Source: Catenuloplanes niger
Lineage (GTDB): Bacteria > Actinomycetota > Actinomycetes > Mycobacteriales > Micromonosporaceae
Length of the DNA stretch: 64,000 nt
Reading direction: 5' to 3'
NCBI RefSeq assembly: GCF_031458255.1
Contig: NZ_JAVDYC010000001.1
Location: forward strand, 1,302,001-1,366,000
The notes under the pieces were generated by a model that was given only the letters and a program-made list of their open reading frames with translations, had not been told where the DNA came from and did no database searches. The position numbers and the translations under genes are program-made. This document shows, in pieces, positions 57,017 to 64,000 of the stretch (positions are counted from its first letter, which is position 1; each line of letters begins with the position of its first letter).

Positions 57017-58332
57017 GTGCCGCGCCGCCACCGGACTCCGCCGACCAGGGGGCGCGGCCCGGGCAGTCGTTCTGGAGCGTGGTCGTCGGCGTGCCGGCGA
57101 TCTTCTCGGTGCTGCGGCTCGGCGTCGAGGCCGGCGGTGAGCTGCAGACCACGCTGCTGCTGGTCGCGAACGTGGACCCGATCAACCTGATCGCGGCGCT
57201 GTTCACCACCGCGGCCCGGTTCGTGTCCGCGACGCTGGTCGGGGTGCTCGCGATCGGCGGCGTGGCGCTGGCCGGGCACACGCCGGACCAGGGGCGGCTG
57301 CCGCTGTTCGCCCGCTGGCTGCGCGCGGCGCCGCTGTGGTTCGCGGTGGCCGCGTTCGGGCTGGCCGGAATCACCTGGCAGCTCATGTACCTGCCGCTGC
57401 TGCTGCCGTGCGCGGTCGCGGCGTTCCAATCGATCGTGACCGTCCCGCGCGACTCCCGGTGGACCGTCGCCGCCGTGGTCGGAGCGGGCGTCGTGGCGTA
57501 CGGCTGGCTGGTCGGGCCGACCGTCGCGGCCGCCGGCAGGCAGGGTGACTGGCTGGTGTTCACGCTGTTCGTGGCGCCGCCGCTGCTGGCGCTGGGCGTC
57601 CCGGGGCCGCTGCCCCGGCGCTTCGTCGGGGTGCTGACGGTGTTCGCGCAGTCGGTCGCGCTGGTCATGGTCGCGGCGGCCGCGGTCCCGATGATCACCA
57701 CGCCGGTGCTGCCGCTCACCGTGACCACCGTGCTCCGCGCCGACCCGGCCACCGTCCCGCCGCCACCCGACCCGGCCGACGCCCCCGCCACCGACCCGAC
57801 CGACCCGACCGGCACTGCCGGCACCGGCCCGACCGGCACTGCCGGCACCGGCCCGACCGGCACTGCCGGCACCGGCCCGACCGCCACCGCCACACCCGGC
57901 CCGGCCGGCACCGCCACACCCGGCCCGACGGGCACCGCCGGTCCCGCACCGGCCGGCACCACCGAACAGCCCGGTTCCCCGAGCCCCGCCGCGCCACCGG
58001 CCGATGAGCCGCCGCCCGGCGAGCCGCCGCCCGGTGCGCCACCGGCCGGTGCGCCACCGGTCGACACGCGGGACACCGAGGACATCCTCGGTCACGTGAT
58101 CACGGTGGACGACGTGCACATGGTGATCCTGCAGGAGAGCGGCGGCGTCCGGTACGTACCGACCGGTCTGGTGCAAGCTCAGGTCCTCTGCCCGACCGAG
58201 GGCGAGCTGCCCCGCTATCGCCTGTGGGTGCGCGGTTTCCACGTCGAGGACTCGCTGCTGGAGGGTCTCGGCCGCCAGGTCCGCCCGGCCAGCCGGCTGG
58301 ACGCGGCCTGCCGCAACCCGGTCGCCGGCTGA
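57013..58332 (+). CDS. Multi-pass membrane protein with GTAGTGPT repeats, coupled to the binding lipoprotein
   Basis: A 439-residue protein of unknown family. Six or so hydrophobic helices occupy about residues 18-250 (IFSVLRLGVEAGGELQT, FVSATLVGVLAIGGVALAG, SVALVMVAAAAVPMITTP), then a Pro/Thr/Gly-rich linker (about 255-365) with three exact GTAGTGPT units (24-bp repeat at 57811-57882), and a small C-terminal domain (about 370-439, EDILGHVITVDDVHMVILQE) with two cysteines. Overlaps the binding-protein gene by 4 bp (ATGA), so they are co-translated. No transport motif is seen; it is a candidate receptor or channel for the lipoprotein. Confidence 0.8.
   Translation: MSAAPPPDSADQGARPGQSFWSVVVGVPAIFSVLRLGVEAGGELQTTLLLVANVDPINLIAALFTTAARFVSATLVGVLAIGGVALAGHTPDQGRLPLFARWLRAAPLWFAVAAFGLAGITWQLMYLPLLLPCAVAAFQSIVTVPRDSRWTVAAVVGAGVVAYGWLVGPTVAAAGRQGDWLVFTLFVAPPLLALGVPGPLPRRFVGVLTVFAQSVALVMVAAAAVPMITTPVLPLTVTTVLRADPATVPPPPDPADAPATDPTDPTGTAGTGPTGTAGTGPTGTAGTGPTATATPGPAGTATPGPTGTAGPAPAGTTEQPGSPSPAAPPADEPPPGEPPPGAPPAGAPPVDTRDTEDILGHVITVDDVHMVILQESGGVRYVPTGLVQAQVLCPTEGELPRYRLWVRGFHVEDSLLEGLGRQVRPASRLDAACRNPVAG
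57811..57882 (+). repeat. 24-bp tandem repeat, three exact copies, in frame
   Basis: Units at 57811-57834, 57835-57858 and 57859-57882 are identical (each begins GGCACTGCCGGCACC) and encode GTAGTGPT three times in the linker of the membrane protein. The exact DNA identity indicates recent expansion. Confidence 0.9.
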
Positions 58333-58394
58333 CCGCGGGCCGCCGCGCAGGTCCGGCAGTTTCGTCGCTGGTTCGCCGATGTTCCGGTTGTGCT

Positions 58395-58408
58395 TCGAAA
58401 ATTTTCGA
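58395..58408. promoter_or_regulatory. 14-bp perfect palindrome upstream of the GH43 gene (xylan-regulator-like)
   Basis: TCGAAAATTTTCGA lies 129 bp before the beta-xylosidase start in an unusually AT-rich patch. The CGAAA...TTTCG symmetry is like the CGAA-N-TTCG type sites described for xylan/xylobiose repressors (BxlR/XylR) in streptomycetes. It is therefore a candidate operator for this gene; the regulator is not in the window. Confidence 0.55.
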
Positions 58409-58536
58409 CGCCGGAGACCGGCAGAAAGAGCTACCGAATTCATCGATCGGCGTACTAGCATCGGCCGGGCGGGGGCGCTCACGGCCGTACCGTCTCCGAT
58501 GTTCTTCCGGAAGGTTTTTCGGACTCAGCGACTGAG

Positions 58537-60198
58537 ATGGGACCCATGACCTCCACGACCGGCAACGCCCTGCAGGCACCGGACCGCGCGGCCACGCCGC
58601 TGCTGAGGAACCCGGTGCTGCCCGGCTTCCACCCGGATCCGTCGATCCTGCGGGTGGGGACCGACTACTACATCGCCACGTCGACGTTCGAGTGGTTCCC
58701 GGGCGTGCGCCTGCACCACTCCACCGACCTGGTGCACTGGCGCCCGCTCGGCGGCATCCTCACCGAGGAGCGCCTGCTCGACCTGCGTGGCGCCGGCGAC
58801 TCGTGCGGCGTCTGGGCGCCCGACCTGTCGTACGTGGACGGCGAGTTCCACCTGGTCTACACGGACGTGTCCAGCTTCTCCAGCGGCTACTGGGACTCGC
58901 AGAACTACCTGACCACCGCGCCGTCACCGGACGGCCCGTGGTCCGACCCGGTCGTGCTGCACGCGCGGGGCTTCGACGCCTCGCTGTTCCACGACGAGGA
59001 CGGCAGCACCTGGATGCTGTCGATGACCGCGGACTGGCGGCCCGGCCACAACCGCTTCGCCGGCATCCAGGCCCAGCGCTACGACCGCGCCACCCGCACG
59101 CTCGTCGGCGAGGAGTTCCAGATCTTCCCGGGTACGTCCGCGGGCCTGGTCGAGGGGCCGCACCTCTACCAGCGGGACGGCTGGTACTACCTGCTGGTGG
59201 CGCAGGGCGGCACGAGCTGGGAGCACGAGGCACTGGTCGCCCGGTCCCGCTCGCTGCTCGGGCCGTACGAGCCGGACCCGGCCGGACCGCTGATCACCTC
59301 GCTGCACCGCCCCGACCTGACGATGCAGAAGGCCGGGCACGGCAGCCTGGTCTCCACCCCGGACGGCAGCTGGTACCTGGCCCACCTGGTCGGCCGGCCG
59401 TACACGCCGCGCGGTGCCTGCGTGCTCGGCCGGGAGACCGCGATCCAGCCGGTGACCTGGGAGCCCGGCGGCTGGCCGCGGGTCGACGGCGGCGTCCCGG
59501 CCGACCTGGTGCCCGTGCCGGACGGTGTCGAGGAGATCCACACCGTCCCGGACACCGCGGTCGACGACTTCGACGCCCCCGCGCTCGGCCCGGACTGGTC
59601 GACGCTGCGCCGCCCGGCCACGCCCGACTGGGTCGAGCTGTCCGCGCGCCCGTCGCACCTGCGCGTCCACGGTGGGCAGTCCCCGGTCGGCCGGCTGCGG
59701 CCGAGCCTGGTCGCGCGGCGGGTCACCGCGCGGCGGTGCAGCCTGGAGACGACGATGGAGTTCCGCCCGGCGAACTTCCGCCAGCTCGCCGGCGTCACCG
59801 CCTACTACAACACCCGCAACTGGCACTACGCGTACGTCACGCGCGGCGACGAGGGCCACCCGGTGCTCGAGGTGCTCTCCTGCGACAACGGCCGCCGCGC
59901 CACCCACCCGGACAGCCGCGTGCCGTTGCCCGGCGTCGACCGCCTGCGCCTGCGGGTCACGTTCGACGGCCCGGTCATCCGCTTCGCGTACGCGACCGGC
60001 GGCACCTGGACCGAGCTGCCCGCCACGCCGGACGCCACGATCCTCTCCGACGAGCACGCCGCCCACAAGGTCGACGGCGAGCCGGAGGCCTGGGGCTTCA
60101 CCGGCGCCATGGCCGGCCTCTGGGTCCAGGACCTCGGCGCCGACGGCGCGTTCGCCGACTTCGACCAGGCCGTCTACCGCGTCCTCGGGGACCGGTAG
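58537..60198 (+). CDS. GH43 family beta-xylosidase/arabinofuranosidase
   Basis: A 553-residue two-domain enzyme. The five-bladed propeller (about 20-345) begins NPVLPGFHPDPSILRVG with the catalytic base Asp near residue 31; WAPDLSYVDGEFHLVYTD and FDASLFHDEDG follow, with the general acid Glu in LVEGPHLYQRDGWYYLL near 206. The C-terminal beta-sandwich (about 345-553, ETTMEFRPANFRQLAGVTAY) is the GH43_C2 type of subfamily 11/12 enzymes. No signal peptide, so it probably acts on imported xylo-oligosaccharides in the cytoplasm. The alternative start at 58546 is also possible. A methyltransferase gene follows 12 bp later. Confidence 0.93.
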   Translation: MGPMTSTTGNALQAPDRAATPLLRNPVLPGFHPDPSILRVGTDYYIATSTFEWFPGVRLHHSTDLVHWRPLGGILTEERLLDLRGAGDSCGVWAPDLSYVDGEFHLVYTDVSSFSSGYWDSQNYLTTAPSPDGPWSDPVVLHARGFDASLFHDEDGSTWMLSMTADWRPGHNRFAGIQAQRYDRATRTLVGEEFQIFPGTSAGLVEGPHLYQRDGWYYLLVAQGGTSWEHEALVARSRSLLGPYEPDPAGPLITSLHRPDLTMQKAGHGSLVSTPDGSWYLAHLVGRPYTPRGACVLGRETAIQPVTWEPGGWPRVDGGVPADLVPVPDGVEEIHTVPDTAVDDFDAPALGPDWSTLRRPATPDWVELSARPSHLRVHGGQSPVGRLRPSLVARRVTARRCSLETTMEFRPANFRQLAGVTAYYNTRNWHYAYVTRGDEGHPVLEVLSCDNGRRATHPDSRVPLPGVDRLRLRVTFDGPVIRFAYATGGTWTELPATPDATILSDEHAAHKVDGEPEAWGFTGAMAGLWVQDLGADGAFADFDQAVYRVLGDR

Positions 60199-60209
60199 AA
60201 ACGACGGTC

Positions 60210-60920
60210 ATGGAGCCGGTGATCGGGGACGCGTTCGGGGACCTGCTGCGGGAGGCCGCGGCGGCCGGCACCGCCACCGAGATCGTCGAACGCGACGACG
60301 GCTTCGTCAGCCGTGGCGACGCCGCGCGTTACCTGCACGGCCCGGAGCACTGGCCGGCGTCCGAGGTCGCGCTGCTGGGCCGGGCCCGGGGCCGCGTCCT
60401 CGACGTCGGCTGCGGTGCCGGCCGCCACCTGGCCGCGCTGCGCGACCGGGGCGCGGACGTGCGCGGCGTCGACCCGTCCCCGGGCGCGGTCGAGGTCTGC
60501 CGGGCCCGCGGCCTGGCCGCGGACGCCGGGGACATCGACACCCTGCCCGCCGGCCCGTTCGACACGCTGCTGCTGATGGGCGGCAACCTCGCCCTGCTCG
60601 GCTCGCCCGCGGCCGCGGCCCGGCGGCTGGCCGCGCTGGCCGGGGTCGCCGCGCCGGGAGCCGTGCTGCTGGGGTCCAACATCGACCCCTACCGGTCCAC
60701 CGACCCGGTCCACGCCGAATACCACCGCCGCAACCGCGACCGCGGCCGCCCCGGCGGTCAGCTGCGCATCCGCGTCCGCCACGGCTCCACGGTCACGGCC
60801 TGGTTCGACTACTGGCTGGCCGGCGTGGCCGAGTTCGAGGCCGTGGTGGCGGACTCGCCGTGGCGCCTGGCCGCCACGGACGGCAGCCCGCTCTACACCG
60901 CCGTGCTCACGGTGCGCTGA
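60210..60920 (+). CDS. SAM-dependent methyltransferase
   Basis: A 236-residue class I methyltransferase: motif I VLDVGCGAGRHLAAL near residue 65, the acidic end of strand 2 in VRGVDPSPGAVEV, motif II-like DAGDIDTLPAGPFDTLLLMG, and a C-terminal extension that includes WFDYWLAGVAEFEAVV, common in small-molecule methyltransferases. The acceptor is unknown. It begins 12 bp after the GH43 stop, possibly co-transcribed, but no functional link is obvious. Translation from the ATG at 60210 gives the standard fold length. Confidence 0.85.
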   Translation: MEPVIGDAFGDLLREAAAAGTATEIVERDDGFVSRGDAARYLHGPEHWPASEVALLGRARGRVLDVGCGAGRHLAALRDRGADVRGVDPSPGAVEVCRARGLAADAGDIDTLPAGPFDTLLLMGGNLALLGSPAAAARRLAALAGVAAPGAVLLGSNIDPYRSTDPVHAEYHRRNRDRGRPGGQLRIRVRHGSTVTAWFDYWLAGVAEFEAVVADSPWRLAATDGSPLYTAVLTVR

Positions 60921-60941
60921 GCCCGCGGCGCGACAGGGTGT

Positions 60942-61745
60942 TCAGGATCGCGGCCGGACCGCCGCCGCGGGTGTCGCCCCGGTGGTCGCCGGGCGCGGGA
61001 ACGATCGTGACTCCCAGCGTTTGAGGGCCGCGACCAGCACGAAGCTGACGCTGGCCAGCAGGGCCCAGGAGCCGGCCTTGGACAGGTGGACCATGCGCCA
61101 CACGTCGCCCTGGTCCGGGTACTGCCAGGCGCCGAGGAAGGTGGCCGCGTTCTCGGCCAGCCAGAGCAGGCCGCCGACCAGCGCGAACGACAGCGCGAGC
61201 GGCATCGCGTACCGCACGGTGCCGACCCGGAACGTGACCGCGGTGCGCCAGGTCGCGGCCAGCAGCCCGAGCGCGCCGAGCAGGCGCAGGTCCGGCAGCC
61301 AGTGGTGGGTGAAGAAGTTCGCGTAGACGAACAGCGCGGCCGCCGCGGTCGGCCACGTCCGGTAGCCGGTCAGTTCCAGATCCAGCCGTCGCCAGGCCTG
61401 GCACAGGTAGCTGCCGACCGCGGCGTACATGAACCCGCTGTACAGCGGCACACCGCCGATCTTGGTGACCGCGTCCTCCGGGTACGACCACGATCCGGCC
61501 CGCACCTTGAACAGTTCCAGCGCCAGTCCGACCAGGTGGAACAGGCCGATGACGAGCACCTCCCGGCCGGTCTCCACGCGCAGCGTCCAGAGCAGCGCGG
61601 TCAGCACCAGGCAGCCGATCAGCAGCGCGTCGTACCGGGCGATCGGCAGCGGCAGCACGCCGGTCACCGCGAGCAGGCCGAAGACCACGCCGGCGAACAC
61701 ACAGCTCGCGGCCTGCTGATATCCGAACCGAAGCAGCTGAGGCAT
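60942..61745 (-). CDS. DUF817 family membrane protein
   Basis: A 267-residue protein with about eight helices. It contains FKVRAGSWSYPEDAVTKIGG and VPLYSGFMYAAVGSYLCQAW (a hallmark of DUF817), YANFFTHHWLPDLRLL and GALGLLAATWRTAVTF. DUF817 proteins are integral membrane proteins of unknown function. The start is put at the ATG at 61745 (GGAG 10 nt upstream) over the ATG at 61754, whose spacing to that site is impossible; the frame upstream of 61754 lacks family sequence. Convergent with the methyltransferase, divergent from the sugar dehydrogenase gene. Confidence 0.85.
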   Translation of the reverse strand: MPQLLRFGYQQAASCVFAGVVFGLLAVTGVLPLPIARYDALLIGCLVLTALLWTLRVETGREVLVIGLFHLVGLALELFKVRAGSWSYPEDAVTKIGGVPLYSGFMYAAVGSYLCQAWRRLDLELTGYRTWPTAAAALFVYANFFTHHWLPDLRLLGALGLLAATWRTAVTFRVGTVRYAMPLALSFALVGGLLWLAENAATFLGAWQYPDQGDVWRMVHLSKAGSWALLASVSFVLVAALKRWESRSFPRPATTGATPAAAVRPRS

Positions 61746-61865
61746 GCCGTCCATGCTCCGGCGGCCGCCGGGAGGACGGGTGGAGCCGGGGTGGAGGTTT
61801 CGTGAGCGGGACCGCCCGATGATGACTATCGTCGATACCACGGTCCGTCGACGAGAGGTGCAGCC

Positions 61866-63188
61866 ATGCCCATGCCCGTTTCCGCCGTCGCGTCACGTGG
61901 TGGCGGTGTCCCGTGGCGACTCCGGTCCGGCGCCGCGGTGGCGCTGTCGCTCGGGCTGGTGGTCACGCTCGGTCCACCCGCGGCGAGCGCCGCCGGCCCG
62001 CTGTCACCGGTGGCGCTGGCCGTGGCCGGCGGGGTCGATCCCGGCACGGCCGCGGGCCAGTCGCTGAACCTGCGTCCCGGCTGGTCCGCGGAGGTCTGGG
62101 CGAACGTGCCCGGCGCGCGGCGCCTGGCGTGGACGCCGGACGGCCGCCTGCTGGTCTCGACCGGCGCGGCCGGGGCGATCAAGCTGCTCACCCCGGCGGC
62201 CGGCGGTGCGGGACCGGCGGTGACGACGCTGGTCGACGGTCTCCAGCACCCGCAGGGCCTGGACGTGGCCGGTGGCTACGGCCGGCACGTCGTGGTGGCC
62301 GGCGACCGGAACCGGATCCTGGTGTGGGACTACGCGAACGGCGCCGTGTCGAACCAGCGCGTGATCGTCGACGGCCTGCCCAGCGGCGGGCACGACCGGA
62401 TCACCCCGGTGGTCCGCGGCAATCAGGTGTTCTACAACCTCGGCTCGCTGACCAACGACGACCCGGTCGACCGCACCGGTACGACGCCGGAGCGGGCCAC
62501 GATCCGCCGGGTCGGGCTGGACGGCACCGGCGACCGGACGATCGCCACCGGTGTGCGCAACGGCTCCGGCCTGGACCTCGCCCCGGACGGCACGCTGTGG
62601 GCCTCGATCAACCAGGCCGATAACCAGCCCTATCCGTTCCGCGACGACACCGGGCAGTACGGGCAGGTGGTCCCGGCGTACGTCAACGAGAACCCGGTCG
62701 ACCAGGTAGCCAGGATCACCACCGGCACGGAGCTGGGCTGGCCCTACTGCGTACCGGACACCAGGGGCAGCAAGAACCTGACCAACCTGGGGTACGTGGC
62801 ACAGCCGCTGCGCAACCCGGACGACTCGGTGCTGGACTGCTCCACCGTGGACCGCACCGCGGTCGGCCTGCCCGCGCACAGCGCACCGCTCGGCTTCGCC
62901 TTCACGCACGGCTCCGCGCTGCCCCGGTCGCTGTCCAGCGGCGCCCTGATCACCTCGCACGGCTCCTGGAACCGGCAGCCCCCGCGCGAGCCGTCCGTGG
63001 TCTACAGCCCGTGGGACCAGCGCAAGCGCACGCTCACCGCACCCCAGCCCCTGGTCACGGGCTGGCAGAACGCGGACGGCACCCGCTGGGGCCGCAGCGT
63101 CGACGCCGTCCCCGGTCCGGACGGCGCGCTCTACGTCTCCGACGACGCGGCGGGCCTGATCTACCGCCTGGTCCCCGCGAAGCGCTGA
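61866..63188 (+). CDS. Secreted glucose/sorbosone dehydrogenase-like six-bladed propeller
   Basis: A 440-residue exported protein: signal peptide (about 1-44, ending ASAAG), then a beta-propeller with LAWTPDGRLLVSTGAAGAIK, LVDGLQHPQGLDVAGG, GHDRITPVVRGNQVFYNLGS, NGSGLDLAPDGTLWASINQA and VDAVPGPDGALYVSDDAAG. This is the family of PQQ-dependent soluble aldose dehydrogenases (GSDH). Catalysis would need PQQ plus calcium; PQQ biosynthesis genes are not in the window. The ribosome site GAGAGG precedes the ATG. Convergent with the esterase gene, with a shared terminator. Confidence 0.9.
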   Translation: MPMPVSAVASRGGGVPWRLRSGAAVALSLGLVVTLGPPAASAAGPLSPVALAVAGGVDPGTAAGQSLNLRPGWSAEVWANVPGARRLAWTPDGRLLVSTGAAGAIKLLTPAAGGAGPAVTTLVDGLQHPQGLDVAGGYGRHVVVAGDRNRILVWDYANGAVSNQRVIVDGLPSGGHDRITPVVRGNQVFYNLGSLTNDDPVDRTGTTPERATIRRVGLDGTGDRTIATGVRNGSGLDLAPDGTLWASINQADNQPYPFRDDTGQYGQVVPAYVNENPVDQVARITTGTELGWPYCVPDTRGSKNLTNLGYVAQPLRNPDDSVLDCSTVDRTAVGLPAHSAPLGFAFTHGSALPRSLSSGALITSHGSWNRQPPREPSVVYSPWDQRKRTLTAPQPLVTGWQNADGTRWGRSVDAVPGPDGALYVSDDAAGLIYRLVPAKR

Positions 63189-63194
63189 GCAGCA

Positions 63195-63236
63195 CCGGCC
63201 GGTCCGGGGCGGCACAGCCCGCGCCGGACCGGCCGG
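63195..63236. terminator. 13-bp stem bidirectional terminator
   Basis: CCGGCCGGTCCGG (63195-63207) pairs exactly with CCGGACCGGCCGG (63224-63236) over a 16-nt loop between the stops at 63188 (plus) and 63248 (minus). Confidence 0.75.
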
Positions 63237-63247
63237 AGCACGTAAAT

Positions 63248-64000
63248 CTAGAAACCGAAGAAGTCCGCGATCGCGGTGGTGGTGTGCAGGTCCCGGGTGG
63301 TGCGGCCCATCAGCGCGGGCGACGGGACCGGTCCCGGGACGGTGTGGCCGCCGCCGTGGATCGTGAACAGCCGCACCGGTTCGTGGCCGGCCTGGTGGAA
63401 GTCGGTGCGGCTCACCTCGGGGGTGAGCGTGACCGTCTCCGGCGGCGCGGTGATGCCGTTGCGGGCGGCGAAGTACGCGGCGGTGTCGGGCGCGGAGAGC
63501 AGCGCGCCGCCGGAGCGGAACACGACGCGCGCCCAGCCGGCCATCCGGCCGCCTCGGTAGGGCACGAGCGGGTCGCGGGTGCCGTGGATGAGCAGCACCG
63601 GCTTCGGCACGACCGGCAGCGTGGGCGACGGCAGGAAGTTGTCCGGGGCGGGCTGGCCGGACGCGATGACGGCGCCACCGGCGATCAGGTCGGGGCGTTC
63701 GTGCAGGAGGCGGATGACCAGGCCACCACCGTTGGAGTAGCCGGCCGCGTACACCGGCCGGCCCTCGGCGACCCGGCCGGCGACCGCGGCGGCGAACGCC
63801 ACGTCGTCGACGTTCTCCCGGCGGGCCGGGAAGGTGCTCGCCAGGCGGGCGTCGTTCCACTGGCTCCGGTAGCCGTCGAGGTAGGCGACGGCCGTACCCG
63901 GGATGGTGTCGAAGGTGTTACCGGTGAACGACCGGAACCGGGCCGCGCTGAGGCCGGATCCGTGGAAGGCCAGCAGCACGCGGTCGAAGCCGCCGGCGGG
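63248..64000 (-). CDS. Polyhydroxybutyrate-depolymerase-like esterase, truncated at window end
   Basis: At least 250 residues of an alpha/beta hydrolase; the frame is open to the window end, so the start is outside. Visible: LLAFHGSGLSAARF (oxyanion-hole region), the catalytic serine in VYAAGYSNGGGLVIRLL, the acid Asp in LLIHGTRDPLVPY, and the catalytic His in FTIHGGGHTVPGP. This is the PHB depolymerase/LpqC-like branch with feruloyl- or acetyl-esterases as relatives. It may act on plant-wall esters, which would fit the other enzymes here, but that is inference. Any signal peptide lies outside the window. Confidence 0.87.
   Translation of the reverse strand, partial: PAGGFDRVLLAFHGSGLSAARFRSFTGNTFDTIPGTAVAYLDGYRSQWNDARLASTFPARRENVDDVAFAAAVAGRVAEGRPVYAAGYSNGGGLVIRLLHERPDLIAGGAVIASGQPAPDNFLPSPTLPVVPKPVLLIHGTRDPLVPYRGGRMAGWARVVFRSGGALLSAPDTAAYFAARNGITAPPETVTLTPEVSRTDFHQAGHEPVRLFTIHGGGHTVPGPVPSPALMGRTTRDLHTTTAIADFFGF

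Noticed and set aside
57811-57882. 24-bp repeats as CRISPR or regulatory array
   Set aside because: Exactly in frame inside a coding region, encoding an eight-residue stalk repeat.

Overview
This 64 kb window is high-GC DNA with frequent GTG starts, one TTG start, 4-bp ATGA or GTGA gene overlaps, many secreted carbohydrate-active enzymes, a SARP/BTAD regulator, glucosyl-3-phosphoglycerate synthase and PPM/SpoIIE signalling. This points to a soil actinomycete, most plausibly in or near Micromonosporaceae (Actinoplanes/Catenuloplanes-like). The family-level guess rests on gene style only. I see no rRNA, tRNA, complete insertion sequence, CRISPR array or phage module.

Left part (1-17.2 kb): a cut-off quinone reductase-like gene; two small genes of unknown function; a double-length sensor kinase overlapping its response regulator; NhaA; a DUF389 membrane protein; and a TetR repressor divergent from a small NADP-binding reductase and an MDR dehydrogenase, with a perfect 13-bp-arm operator between them. 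Next come a flavin monooxygenase, a secreted GH15 glucoamylase/glucodextranase, a frameshifted ArsR/DUF5937-type pseudogene ending at a 26-bp perfect inverted repeat, and a class A penicillin-binding protein.

Middle (17.2-34.4 kb): a membrane protein/winged-helix operon behind two matching operators; a sugar and amine metabolism block (class III aminotransferase, GT4, GpgS, Gfo/Idh/MocA and MDR dehydrogenase) arranged around one divergent promoter; a leaderless ArsR/VOC pair; a Tat-exported molybdopterin sulfite-oxidase-like enzyme; a Roadblock-like protein with a proline-rich membrane protein; a DUF916 protein; a secreted phosphatase preceded by a PHO-box-like repeat; a lipoprotein; and a PAS/PPM phosphatase.

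Plant and glycan polymer region (34.4-49.2 kb, resuming at 54.5-63.2 kb): a secreted protein with GH9 cellulase, FG-GAP-like repeats and GH6 cellulase in one chain; a sulfatase; a PL11 rhamnogalacturonan lyase; a GH92 alpha-mannosidase; a Tat-exported beta-helix protein; a GH43 beta-xylosidase with a xylan-type palindrome; and a secreted sugar dehydrogenase-like propeller. Between these lie a two-component flavin monooxygenase pair with a TetR regulator, and a decayed hipBA toxin-antitoxin locus in which hipB and three operator copies survive while hipA has lost its kinase core.

Right part also holds an ECF/SigE-type sigma factor with a membrane partner, RDD and DUF808 proteins separated by duplicated terminators, a glycine-oxidase-like FAD enzyme, a solute-binding lipoprotein translationally coupled to a repeat-bearing membrane protein without any transporter genes, a methyltransferase, DUF817 and a cut-off esterase. 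Intergenic minisatellites (14, 15, 17 and 25 bp units) and stem-loop terminators between convergent genes are recurrent.
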